Below, piece by piece: positions 8,326 through 14,848 of a stretch of DNA of 18,255 nt. Under the pieces are notes generated by a model, which saw only the letters and a program-made list of their open reading frames with translations, was not told where the DNA came from and did no database searches. Made by a program: the position numbers and the translations under genes. Source of the stretch: CAJCIY01 sp036379355 (GTDB lineage Bacteria > Actinomycetota > Actinomycetes > Mycobacteriales > CAJCIY01); the NCBI GenBank assembly GCA_036379355.1, contig DASVGV010000091.1:1-18255 (forward strand), read 5' to 3'. Positions within the stretch are counted from its first letter, which is position 1. Each line of letters begins with the position of its first letter.

Positions 8326-8394
8326 GTCCGTCCCTTGTCGGTCGTGGGTGGGCGGTGGTACGGGGTGGCCGTACCACTGCGGGGTCGTGCTCGG

Positions 8395-9303
8395 TCAGCT
8401 CTCGGCCGGCGTCTCGGTCGCGACGGGCGCGGCCGGCTCGGCGGGCGCGGCGTCGGCATGCGGGGCGTCGGTGGGCGCCGTCGCGGCAGCGCTCTGGGTC
8501 AGCAGGTCGCGCTCCCACTCGGGCATCGGCTCGGCGTCCACGCCCGCCCCGGTCTCGCTGCCGTCCGCGGCGTCGGCGGCGTTGCCGGCGGCGCGCTGCA
8601 GCAGTCCGTCCGCCACCGCGTCGGCGATGACCCGGGTGAGCAGCGCGGCGCTGCGGATCGCGTCGTCGTTGCCCGGGATCTTGTAGTCGACGATGTCCGG
8701 GTCACAGTTGGTGTCGAGGACCGCGACGACCGGGATGCCCAGCTTGCGCGCCTCGTCGACGGCGATGTGCTCCTTGTTGGTGTCCACGATCCAGACCGCG
8801 CTGGGCACCTTGGCCATGTCCCGGATGCCGCCCAGGGTCCGGTCGAGCTTGATGCGCTCGCGGGACAGCACCAGCTGCTCCTTCTTCGTCAGCACCGTGG
8901 TCCCGCCGGTCAGCTCGATCTGCTCGAGCTCCTTGAGCCGCTGCAGCCGCTTGTAGACGGTCGAGAAGTTGGTGAGCATCCCCCCGAGCCAGCGCTCCTT
9001 GACGAACGGCATGCCGACCCGCTTGGCCTGGGTCTCGATGGCCTCCTGCGCCTGGCGCTTGGTGCCGACGAACAGGATCGTGCCGCCGTGCGCGACGGTC
9101 TCGCGCACGAACTCGTACGCGGTGTCGATGTAGGCGAGCGACTGCTGCAGGTCGATGATGTAGATGCCGTTGCGCTCGGTCAGGATGAAGCGCTTCATCT
9201 TCGGGTTCCAGCGCTTGGTCTGGTGCCCGAAGTGGGCGCCGCTCTCGAGCAGCTCCCGCATGGTGACGACGGGACGGTCCTTGACGGGCGTCGGTCCTGT
9301 CAC
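8395..9303 (-). CDS. rpsB: 30S ribosomal protein S2
   Basis: S2 is an essential small-subunit protein bound near the 30S head-body junction. With the GTG start at 9303 it has 302 residues. The conserved core starts at VTMRELLESGAHFGHQ (13-28), followed by WNPKMKRFI, RNGIYIIDLQQSL, GTILFVGTKRQA, RWLGGMLTNF and the later IPVVAVLDTNCDPD (190-203). From about residue 238 there is an Ala/Glu/Asp-rich tail containing the actinobacterial EPMPEWERDLL element (258-268). The start is favoured by an AAGGAGG site at 9315-9321, 11 bases upstream; this gives about 14 residues before the usual MRELLESG. The ATG at 9261 is the alternative, and initiation there would remove the extension. First gene of the rpsB-tsf-pyrH-frr-cdsA unit. 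Confidence 0.97.
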   Translation of the reverse strand: MTGPTPVKDRPVVTMRELLESGAHFGHQTKRWNPKMKRFILTERNGIYIIDLQQSLAYIDTAYEFVRETVAHGGTILFVGTKRQAQEAIETQAKRVGMPFVKERWLGGMLTNFSTVYKRLQRLKELEQIELTGGTTVLTKKEQLVLSRERIKLDRTLGGIRDMAKVPSAVWIVDTNKEHIAVDEARKLGIPVVAVLDTNCDPDIVDYKIPGNDDAIRSAALLTRVIADAVADGLLQRAAGNAADAADGSETGAGVDAEPMPEWERDLLTQSAAATAPTDAPHADAAPAEPAAPVATETPAES

Positions 9304-9314
9304 GGCGACCGGGG

Positions 9315-9321
9315 CCTCCTT
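9315..9321 (-). promoter_or_regulatory. Shine-Dalgarno of rpsB
   Basis: The minus strand reads AAGGAGG, an almost perfect anti-16S match, 11 bases before the GTG at 9303. The spacing is a little long, but no other start codon fits better. It is the strongest ribosome site noticed in the window. Confidence 0.65.
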
Positions 9322-9410
9322 CGCGCCTGCGCGCGTATGCGGCGGGGCCGCGACCGGCGCCCGCCTGGCGGTTGTCCGCGGCCTCCGGGCGGGGGCCGCG
9401 CCTGACGCCC

Positions 9411-9450
9411 CGGTGCGGCGCACGCCCCCGAGGGGGACCGGTGCGCACCG
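9411..9450. repeat. Nested inverted repeats in the rpsB leader
   Basis: CGGTGCG at 9411-9417 can pair with CGCACCG at 9444-9450, enclosing a CCCCC/GGGGG hairpin (9425-9429 with 9432-9436). The right arm also belongs to a separate 12-base palindrome at 9439-9450, so two of these folds are mutually exclusive. This could be a structured leader of the kind used by ribosomal-protein mRNAs, but chance pairing is common at this GC content. Confidence 0.35.
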
Positions 9451-9485
9451 CACCCGGCGCGGAGCCGGAAGGGAGCGTGCGAAGT

Positions 9486-9505
9486 CGGTCCGGCGAGCCG
9501 GACCG
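9486..9505. repeat. Perfect 20-base inverted repeat in the rpsB upstream region
   Basis: Two 9-base arms, CGGTCCGGC (9486-9494) and GCCGGACCG (9497-9505), flank a 2-base centre. In RNA it would fold as an 8-base-pair stem with a 4-base loop. It could be the 5'-terminal hairpin of the rpsB leader or a binding site for a dimeric regulator. It is not followed by a T-run on either strand, so a terminator is unlikely. Confidence 0.5.
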
Positions 9506-9513
9506 CTGGGCGA

Positions 9514-9519
9514 AGTGTA
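9514..9519 (-). promoter_or_regulatory. Possible -10 element for the rpsB operon
   Basis: The minus strand reads TACACT, matching the TAnnnT pattern of sigma-70/HrdB-type -10 boxes. No good -35 lies at 16-18 bases; the best is TTCGCT at 18. If real, transcription would start near 9507 and the rpsB leader would be about 200 bases, opening directly with the 9486-9505 hairpin. Weak evidence in GC-rich DNA. Confidence 0.3.
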
Positions 9520-9603
9520 CGGGACGGGGATGGCACGAGCGAACGGCAAGCCTTCCCCGCGCCGTCGTCCCCAGATTCGGCCCGCGGGCGGCACAGGCCT
9601 GCC

Positions 9604-9619
9604 CCAGGCTGTTGCCTGG
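9604..9619 (+). repeat. Short inverted repeat just before the M23-like GTG
   Basis: CCAGGC (9604-9609) and GCCTGG (9614-9619) flank a 4-base loop and end 4 bases before the GTG at 9624. As RNA it would occupy the place of a ribosome site for that start. It may instead be coding sequence if translation begins further upstream. Confidence 0.3.
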
Positions 9620-9623
9620 TCCG

Positions 9624-10307
9624 GTGCTACCGATCCTCGCGTGGAGCGTCCTCGCCGCGGTCGCCCCGCTCATGCCCGTGCACGTCGTGCATGCCTACCA
9701 GTCCGTCGGGCGCTACGCCGCCGGCGATCGCGGCGTCGACCTCGCCGGCGTGCCTGGGCAGGTGGTCGCGTCGGCGACGGCGGGCCGCGTCCTTTTCGCC
9801 GGGCCGGTCGCGGGGATGGGCGTCGTCTCGGTGGCGCTCGGCGACGGCCGCCGGCTCACGTACGAGCCGGTCTCGCCGTCGGTGCGGGTGGGCGAGCGGC
9901 TGTCGGCGGGCCAGCCGATCGGCCGTCTCGCGGCCGGGCGCGCCGGGTGTCCGGCGCCCGCGTGCCTGCACTGGGGCCTCGTCACCGGCCGCGGGCCGAC
10001 CGTGGCGTACGCCGACCCGATGGCCCTGCTGGGACGCTCACCTGTCCGGCTGCTGCCTCTCGACGGACGCGCTCCGGTCACCGCCCCGACCAGCGGGCCG
10101 ACGCCGGCGGCGCGTCGTGCCCTGCCGCCCGGCTCACTCGGCGGTCCGCCGGCTCACCCTCCCGCCGCGCCCGTCCGGACCGGCACCTCGGCCCCGGTCG
10201 GAGTGGCGGTCGGCTCGGGCGCGGGTCTCGGCCTGGCGACCCTGGCGGTCGGTGCCGGCCACGTCCGTCGGCGCGGCCGAGCGTCGCGGCGGCCCGGCGC
10301 CCCGTAG
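9624..10307 (+). CDS. Secreted M23/LytM-like peptidase-family protein with altered active-site residues
   Basis: From the GTG at 9624 the protein has 227 residues. A hydrophobic segment (about 1-24, ending PVHVVHA) looks like an export signal. The LytM-like barrel follows from about 30 to 140: GDRGVDLAG, ATAGRVLFAGPVAGMGVVSV, RLTYEPVSPSVRVG and ACLHWGLVTG. A Pro/Ala/Thr-rich linker, a Gly/Ala hydrophobic stretch (about 192-212) and an Arg-rich end (RRRGRASRR) suggest a C-terminal anchor. M23 enzymes cut peptidoglycan cross-links using an HxxxD...HxH zinc site. Here the first His is D35; D39 and H116 are kept, and the first His of HxH is C114, so activity is doubtful. A rpsB-adjacent M23 gene is common in actinobacteria (Rv2891 in M. 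tuberculosis). The start is uncertain: a GTG at 9477 with a close GGAAGGGAG is possible. Confidence 0.8.
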   Translation: MLPILAWSVLAAVAPLMPVHVVHAYQSVGRYAAGDRGVDLAGVPGQVVASATAGRVLFAGPVAGMGVVSVALGDGRRLTYEPVSPSVRVGERLSAGQPIGRLAAGRAGCPAPACLHWGLVTGRGPTVAYADPMALLGRSPVRLLPLDGRAPVTAPTSGPTPAARRALPPGSLGGPPAHPPAAPVRTGTSAPVGVAVGSGAGLGLATLAVGAGHVRRRGRASRRPGAP

Positions 10308-10325
10308 GCCTGCGATCATGGTGCG

Positions 10326-11579
10326 GTGGACACCGGACCCGTCGGCGCGGACCCCACCGGGGCGCGTGCGCCGGCGGGTTCCGGCCCGTCCGGTGCGGTG
10401 CCGCCCCGGCCCGACCGCGACCCGGCGAGCACGACCGGCCGGCTGCGCGCCGTGCCGCGCGAGCTCGCCGATCGGTCCCGTGACACCTTGCGGTTGCTGC
10501 GCCCGGAGGCCGGCGCCGACATCGACCGCCGGCTCGCGACCGCCGCCGAACCGACCCCCGCCCCTGGCCGGACGGGGGCCACCGGCCTGGCCGGGGTGAT
10601 CGACCGGTTCCAGCGCAAGCACACCATCATCGGCTTTCCGCTCGCTGTCGCGTACAAGTTCGCCGACGACCAGGGCGCGTACTTCGCGGCGATGCTCGCC
10701 TACTACGGGTTCGTGTCGCTGTTTCCCCTGCTCCTGTTGCTGATCAGCATCTCGGGCTTCGTCTTGCACGGTGATCCCGGACTGCAGAACAAGCTGCTCA
10801 ACTCCGCGATCCGCGACGTCCCCGTCCTCGGGCAGGAGCTGCGCGACAGCGTGCACGTCAAGGGCTCGGGTCTCGGTCTTGCCGTCGGTCTGCTGGGCAC
10901 CCTGTACGGCTCGCTCGGCCTGGCACAGGCCGGCCAGACGGTGTTCAACCGCATCTACTCGGTGCCGCGCAACTCCCGGCCAAACCCGTTGCGGTCGCGG
11001 GGCCGGAGCCTGCGCCTGCTGCCGGTCCTCGGCCTGTTGGTGATCGTGACCAGTGCCCTGTCCGCGCTGCCGACGCGGGCGTCGATCGGCTCGGTCTCGC
11101 TGGGCTTCGGCCTGCACCTGACCGCGCTGGCGTTGTCGATCCTGGTCAACGTCGTGCTGTTCCTGCTCGCGTTCCGGCTGCTCACCGCCGAGCACACCCC
11201 CGTGCGGGAGGTGATCGTCGGCGCCACCGTGGCCGGTGCCGCGTGGCAGGGCCTGCAGTACCTCGGCGCGGTCTACCTCACCGACAAGTTCGCGCACGCC
11301 AGCGAGATCTACGGGGTGTTCGGCATCGTCCTCGGTTCGATCACGTGGATCTATGTCGAGGCACTGGTCGTGGTGATCTGCGCCGAGATCAACGTGGTGT
11401 TGCGCCGGCGGCTGTGGCCGCGGGCGCTGCTGACGCCGTTCACCGACCGCGTGGACCTCACCGCCGCGGACCGACGCGCCTACGCCGCGTACGCGCAGGC
11501 GGAGCGGTTCAAGGGCTTCCAGCGGATCGAGGTCGACTTCGAGGCCGAGCCGGGCGACGACGCGGAGGACGAGCCGTAG
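10326..11579 (+). CDS. YihY/BrkB-family inner membrane protein
   Basis: A 417-residue membrane protein of the YihY/virulence-factor-BrkB family (once misnamed ribonuclease BN). Its molecular function is not settled; transport or envelope roles are proposed. The core begins near residue 91 with VIDRFQRKHTIIGFPLAVAY, then KFADDQGAYFAAMLAYYGF and the first strong helix (about 129-146). About five more helices follow: 180-200, 230-250, 261-286, 296-317 and 329-357. The loop LAQAGQTVFNRIYSVP (199-214) is characteristic. The tail after residue 365 is cytoplasmic and acidic. The first 90 residues are Pro/Ala/Gly-rich and poorly conserved in type; a GTG at 10596 would begin right at the core. It starts 18 bases after the M23-like gene, so the two may be co-transcribed. 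It converges on whiG with 15 bases between stops. Confidence 0.88.
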   Translation: MDTGPVGADPTGARAPAGSGPSGAVPPRPDRDPASTTGRLRAVPRELADRSRDTLRLLRPEAGADIDRRLATAAEPTPAPGRTGATGLAGVIDRFQRKHTIIGFPLAVAYKFADDQGAYFAAMLAYYGFVSLFPLLLLLISISGFVLHGDPGLQNKLLNSAIRDVPVLGQELRDSVHVKGSGLGLAVGLLGTLYGSLGLAQAGQTVFNRIYSVPRNSRPNPLRSRGRSLRLLPVLGLLVIVTSALSALPTRASIGSVSLGFGLHLTALALSILVNVVLFLLAFRLLTAEHTPVREVIVGATVAGAAWQGLQYLGAVYLTDKFAHASEIYGVFGIVLGSITWIYVEALVVVICAEINVVLRRRLWPRALLTPFTDRVDLTAADRRAYAAYAQAERFKGFQRIEVDFEAEPGDDAEDEP

Positions 11580-11594
11580 CAGCCGGCGGTGCGG

Positions 11595-12611
11595 TCAGTC
11601 CTGCTGCTCGGCGAGCTTGCCGCGCAGCTGGAGCACGGCCTTGGTGTGCATCTGGCAGATGCGACTCTCGGTGACCCCGAGCACCTGACCGATCTCGGCC
11701 AGGGTCAGCCCCTCGTAGTAGTAGAGCGTGACGACGATCTTCTCCCGCTCGCCGAGGTCGTTGATGGCCCGCGCCAGCAGGACCTTGGTCTCCTCTCCCT
11801 CGAAGGCGAGCACCGGGTCCTCGGCCTTGGTGTCCTCGAGGGTGTCCACCAGGCTGACCTTGTCGCCCCGGTCGGCGCTGGAGTTGAGCAGCTCGTCGAG
11901 CGCGACGACATTGACGAAGCTGACCTGGTTGAAGATCTGGTGCAGGTCGTTCATACCGATGCCGAGCTCCTCGGCAACCTCGGCCTCGGTCGGGGTGCGG
12001 TGCAGCCGGGCCTCCAGGCTGGCGTACGCCTTCTCCACGTCGCGCGCCTTGGACCTAACCGACCGCGGGATCCAGTCGATCGAGCGGAGCTCGTCGATGA
12101 TGGCGCCCTTGATGCGGGCGATCGCGTACGTCTCGAACTTCACCGCACGCTCGAGCTCGAACTTCTCGATGGCGTCGATCAGCCCGAAGATGCCGTAGGA
12201 GACCAGATCGGCCTGCTCGATGTTCGGCGGCAGGCCGGTGCCCACGCGTCCCGCGACGTACTTCACCAGGGGCGAGTAGTGCAAGATCAGCTGCTCGCGC
12301 AGGTGCGCGTCGCCGGTCTGCTTGAACTCCGTCCAGATGACCTTCACGGCGGCTTCCGCCGCCGCCCGCTCGGCCGCGCGCCGGGCCTTGGGGTCCAGCG
12401 GGGCGTCGGCGTCGGCGGCCGACGGGTCCGGTGCGGCCTCGTCGGCCGGGACGTCTCGCGACGCGTCGCTGTCCGTGCCGTCCTCGCTCTCGTCCACCGC
12501 GGCAGGGGTGGCGGTCGAGCCACCCCGTTTGCTCCGGTTGGTCACCTTCGGGACCGCCGTGTCGTCCGGGTCGACGACGGTGCGACCCGCGCGGGTCCGG
12601 GTTGTGCCCAC
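11595..12611 (-). CDS. whiG: RNA polymerase sigma factor, WhiG/FliA family (sigma-28 type)
   Basis: A 338-residue alternative sigma factor. Region 2 runs from LVKYVAGRVGTGLPPNI (115-131) through SYGIFGLIDAIEKFE (-10 recognition helix area) to ETYAIARIKGAIIDELRSIDW (160-180). Region 3 holds PTEAEVAEELGI (207-218). Region 4 holds EKIVVTLYYYEGLTLAEIGQVLGVTESRICQMH (290-322), with the helix-turn-helix that reads -35 elements. In Streptomyces WhiG commits aerial hyphae to sporulation; in motile actinobacteria the same family drives flagellar genes. Which applies here is not visible. The first ~85 residues are a low-complexity, acidic Ala/Asp/Ser-rich extension, so the protein is longer than typical WhiG. 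The GTG start at 12611 is supported by GGGGAG 6 bases upstream; an in-frame GTG at 12653 is weaker. Confidence 0.93.
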   Translation of the reverse strand: MGTTRTRAGRTVVDPDDTAVPKVTNRSKRGGSTATPAAVDESEDGTDSDASRDVPADEAAPDPSAADADAPLDPKARRAAERAAAEAAVKVIWTEFKQTGDAHLREQLILHYSPLVKYVAGRVGTGLPPNIEQADLVSYGIFGLIDAIEKFELERAVKFETYAIARIKGAIIDELRSIDWIPRSVRSKARDVEKAYASLEARLHRTPTEAEVAEELGIGMNDLHQIFNQVSFVNVVALDELLNSSADRGDKVSLVDTLEDTKAEDPVLAFEGEETKVLLARAINDLGEREKIVVTLYYYEGLTLAEIGQVLGVTESRICQMHTKAVLQLRGKLAEQQD

Positions 12612-12617
12612 CTGCGC

Positions 12618-12623
12618 TCCCCC
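12618..12623 (-). promoter_or_regulatory. Shine-Dalgarno of whiG
   Basis: The minus strand has a purine run ending in GGGGAG, 6 bases before the GTG at 12611. It decides this start over the in-frame GTG at 12653. It also means the long acidic N-terminal extension is part of the predicted protein. Confidence 0.55.
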
Positions 12624-12674
12624 CTTCCGGCTCGTCGGCGGCCACGGGCCCACCTCAGGTCCACGACCGGACCG

Positions 12675-13637
12675 TCATGCCCGGGGATGGGCCTGCGCGT
12701 AGGCGCTGCGCAGCCGTTCGGCGGTCACGTGCGTGTAGATCTGCGTCGTCGCGAGCGTAGCGTGCCCGAGCAGCTCTTGAACGGACCTCAGGTCCGCGCC
12801 GCCCTCGACCAGGTGTGTCGCCGCGCTGTGCCGCAACCCGTGCGGCGAGACGTCGGGGACGCCGGCGTCGCGCGCACGGGCGTGTACCAGGCCGCGGACG
12901 GCGCGCGGGTCGAGGCGCCCACCGCGCGCCCCGAGGAACAGCGCGGTATCGCTCCGCGCGGTCACGAGCTCGGGACGACCGCGTGCCAGCCACGCGCGCA
13001 GCGCCTGCTCCGCCGGCACGCCGAACGGGACCGAGCGCTCCTTGGCGCCCTTGCCGAACACGCGCAGGAGGCGGCGCTCCCCGTCCACGTCGGGGAGATC
13101 GAGGCCGCAGATCTCCGACACGCGGGCCCCGGTGGCGTACAGGACCTCCAGCAGGGCGGTGTCGCGGCAGGCGAGGGCAGCCGCCCGCGGCGAGACCGGC
13201 TCCTCGTCGGCGGGCCTGAGAAGGCGCAGGGCCTGGTCGGCGGAGAGCACTGCCGGCAGCCCGCGCCGCGCCGACGGGCTCGCCAACCGGACGGCGGGGT
13301 CGTCGGCGCGCAGCCCGGCGCGCTGGCAGTACGCCGACCAGACCCGGGCGGCAGAGGCGCGCCGGGCCAGGGTGGTGCGCGCCGCTCCGAGCGTCCGCTG
13401 CTTGGCCAGCCAGGACCGGAGCACCACGAGATCGACGTCGTCGGGAGTCGTGGCGCCCAGCCGGGCCGCGTGATCCAGCAGGCTGACGACGTCGCCGACA
13501 TAGGCGCGCACGGTGTGCGCCGAACGGCCGGTCGCTGCGCTCAGGTGCTGCTCGAACCCACCGACCGACGACGCCAGCGCCACGGGCAGGGCAGCGCGCA
13601 GTGCTGCTCGGCCCGGGAGGCGCTCGCCGGCGGACAC
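12675..13637 (-). CDS. xerC: Tyrosine recombinase, XerC-like
   Basis: A 320-residue site-specific recombinase. The N-terminal SAM-like core-binding domain spans about 24-108 (GGFEQHLSAATGRSAHTVRAY at the start). The catalytic domain spans about 125-315 and has the full set of active residues: R172 (ATGARVSE), K196 (FGKGAKER), H266 and R269 (SPHGLRHS), H292 (LLGHATLATTQ) and nucleophile Y301 (IYTHV). The end, RLRSAYAQAHPRA, is the standard XerC/D ending. With XerD elsewhere it would resolve chromosome dimers at dif near division. The housekeeping context (dprA, rnhB) matches the Rv2894c position in M. tuberculosis and argues against a mobile integrase. The GTG at 13637 has no strong ribosome site; a GTG about 18 codons later is possible. 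The gene lies 71 bases after dprA. Confidence 0.93.
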   Translation of the reverse strand: MSAGERLPGRAALRAALPVALASSVGGFEQHLSAATGRSAHTVRAYVGDVVSLLDHAARLGATTPDDVDLVVLRSWLAKQRTLGAARTTLARRASAARVWSAYCQRAGLRADDPAVRLASPSARRGLPAVLSADQALRLLRPADEEPVSPRAAALACRDTALLEVLYATGARVSEICGLDLPDVDGERRLLRVFGKGAKERSVPFGVPAEQALRAWLARGRPELVTARSDTALFLGARGGRLDPRAVRGLVHARARDAGVPDVSPHGLRHSAATHLVEGGADLRSVQELLGHATLATTQIYTHVTAERLRSAYAQAHPRA

Positions 13638-13708
13638 CCGCTCACCGTCGTCGGCGATATGACCGGCGGCAAGTCACCACGCCGGGGTCGTGCCGGTCCG
13701 GCTGCCGG

Positions 13709-14848
13709 TCAGGACGCTGCGCGTCGCGTCGGCGCCCGACCGAGGGCAGAGAGCCGGAAGCCGTCCGGGACCTGGTCGAGCAGGCCGTGTGCGGCTAAGG
13801 ACCCAGCCACTGCGAGGGCTTCGGCGACGGGGAGCCGCAGGTGCGCCGCGATCTCGTCGAGGGACCAGGCGCCGTGGACGGGCAGGGCTTCGAGCAGCCC
13901 GCGAGCGGCCGCGGCCAGGCCGTCGCGACGATCGGTCGGCCCGCTGGCCGCCGGCGCCAGGTCGGTCCCCAGGCTGCCGACTTCCTCGGTCACCTCGGCG
14001 GCACTGGTGACGAGCCGCGCCTCGAGGTCGGTGCGGAGCTCGGCATGGCACCCGGCCGACAACGCCGAGGTCACCGGTCCGGGAACGACGAGGCGGGCCC
14101 GGCCCATCCGACGCGCGTGCGCGATCGTGTTGCGCGCCCCGGAACGGTGGTGCGCCTCGACCAGCACGGTGCCGGCCGTCAGGGCGGCGATGAGGCGGTT
14201 GCGGTGCAGGAACCCCTCCCTGCGGGGGCGCGACCCGGGCGCGACCTCGCTCAGCAACGTGCCCGCCCCGGCGATGTGGTCCAGGAGCAGCGCATGGTCC
14301 GCGGGGTAGGCCACGTCGACGCCGCAGGCCAACACGGCGATGGTCTGCCCGTCGACCGCCAGCGCGCCGCGATGCGCGGCCGCGTCGATGCCGAACGCCG
14401 CACCCGACACGACCGTCACCTCGCGCTCGGCGAGGCCGGTGCCCAGCTCGGCGGCCACGGCAAGCCCATAGTCAGTCGCCGCCCGGGCTCCCACCACGGC
14501 GACCGAGCGCTCCGCCGACGGCGGCCGGCCGCGCACCCACAGCCCGAACGGGGCCCCGAGGTCGCGCCCGTTGCGGCGGTCGTCGTCGGTGGGACGGTCC
14601 GGCATCCCCCGGTCGAGGTCATCCAGGCGTCGCGGCCACTCCTCGTCCTCGGGGATCACGAACCGGAGACCCGCCGCGCTCGCCGCGCGCAGGCGGCGCT
14701 CCGGGTGCGGCTCGCGGATGTCGGTGCGCTGCAGCCGCTCCCAACGTTCCTCCCAGGCGTCCGCCGGGTGGGCGGCGTAGAACGCGGCGGTCGGCCGCGC
14801 GTTCAGCGCGCAGCCGAGCCGCGCGACGCGCAGCTCGTGGCCGGTCAC
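13709..14848 (-). CDS. dprA: DNA-processing protein DprA (Smf)
   Basis: DprA binds incoming single-stranded DNA and loads RecA during transformation; it is also widespread in species not known to be competent. The 379-residue protein has an N-terminal helical region (about 1-75). The Rossmann-like DprA core spans about 100-290: VAVVGARAATDYG (116-128), SGAAFGIDAAAH (148-159), GTLLSEVAPG (196-205), FLHRNRLIAAL (213-223) and VLVEAHHRSGARNT (228-241). A C-terminal winged-helix segment follows near 318-368 (LDEIAAHLRLPVAEALAVAG). The GTG start at 14848 overlaps the yifB stop by 4 bases, so the two are coupled. About 379 residues is normal for actinobacteria. Confidence 0.95.
   Translation of the reverse strand: MTGHELRVARLGCALNARPTAAFYAAHPADAWEERWERLQRTDIREPHPERRLRAASAAGLRFVIPEDEEWPRRLDDLDRGMPDRPTDDDRRNGRDLGAPFGLWVRGRPPSAERSVAVVGARAATDYGLAVAAELGTGLAEREVTVVSGAAFGIDAAAHRGALAVDGQTIAVLACGVDVAYPADHALLLDHIAGAGTLLSEVAPGSRPRREGFLHRNRLIAALTAGTVLVEAHHRSGARNTIAHARRMGRARLVVPGPVTSALSAGCHAELRTDLEARLVTSAAEVTEEVGSLGTDLAPAASGPTDRRDGLAAAARGLLEALPVHGAWSLDEIAAHLRLPVAEALAVAGSLAAHGLLDQVPDGFRLSALGRAPTRRAAS

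Larger units (their letters stand above)
9304..9623. promoter_or_regulatory. Divergent intergenic region between rpsB and the M23-like gene (about 320 bases)
   Basis: This is the only long stretch without a confident gene. It should hold the rpsB operon promoter and 5' leader on the minus strand and the promoter or start region of the M23-like gene on the plus strand. It has several inverted repeats (9486-9505, 9439-9450, 9425-9436, 9604-9619) and one weak minus-strand -10-like hexamer (9514-9519). Open frames cross it on both strands, but none resembles a known protein upstream of the M23 hydrophobic segment. I see no RNA gene. Confidence 0.6.

Noticed and set aside
9530..10483. An ATG at 9530 with a GGGACGGGG upstream, opening a long frame across the M23 gene.
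   Set aside because: After the first 20 or so residues its translation becomes Arg-rich nonsense where the M23 frame has clear motifs. Not called as a gene, but kept as a possible displaced N-terminus in the findings.
12675..13637. The tyrosine recombinase as a phage or island integrase.
   Set aside because: Length, core-binding domain and C-terminal ending fit XerC. Neighbours are housekeeping genes, with no tRNA, direct repeats or cargo genes nearby.
11589..14309. A 906-codon open frame on the plus strand.
   Set aside because: It runs antisense to whiG, xerC and dprA, all with intact family motifs. Its translation is Arg/Gly/Ala-rich low-complexity text, as expected from the complement of GC-rich codons.
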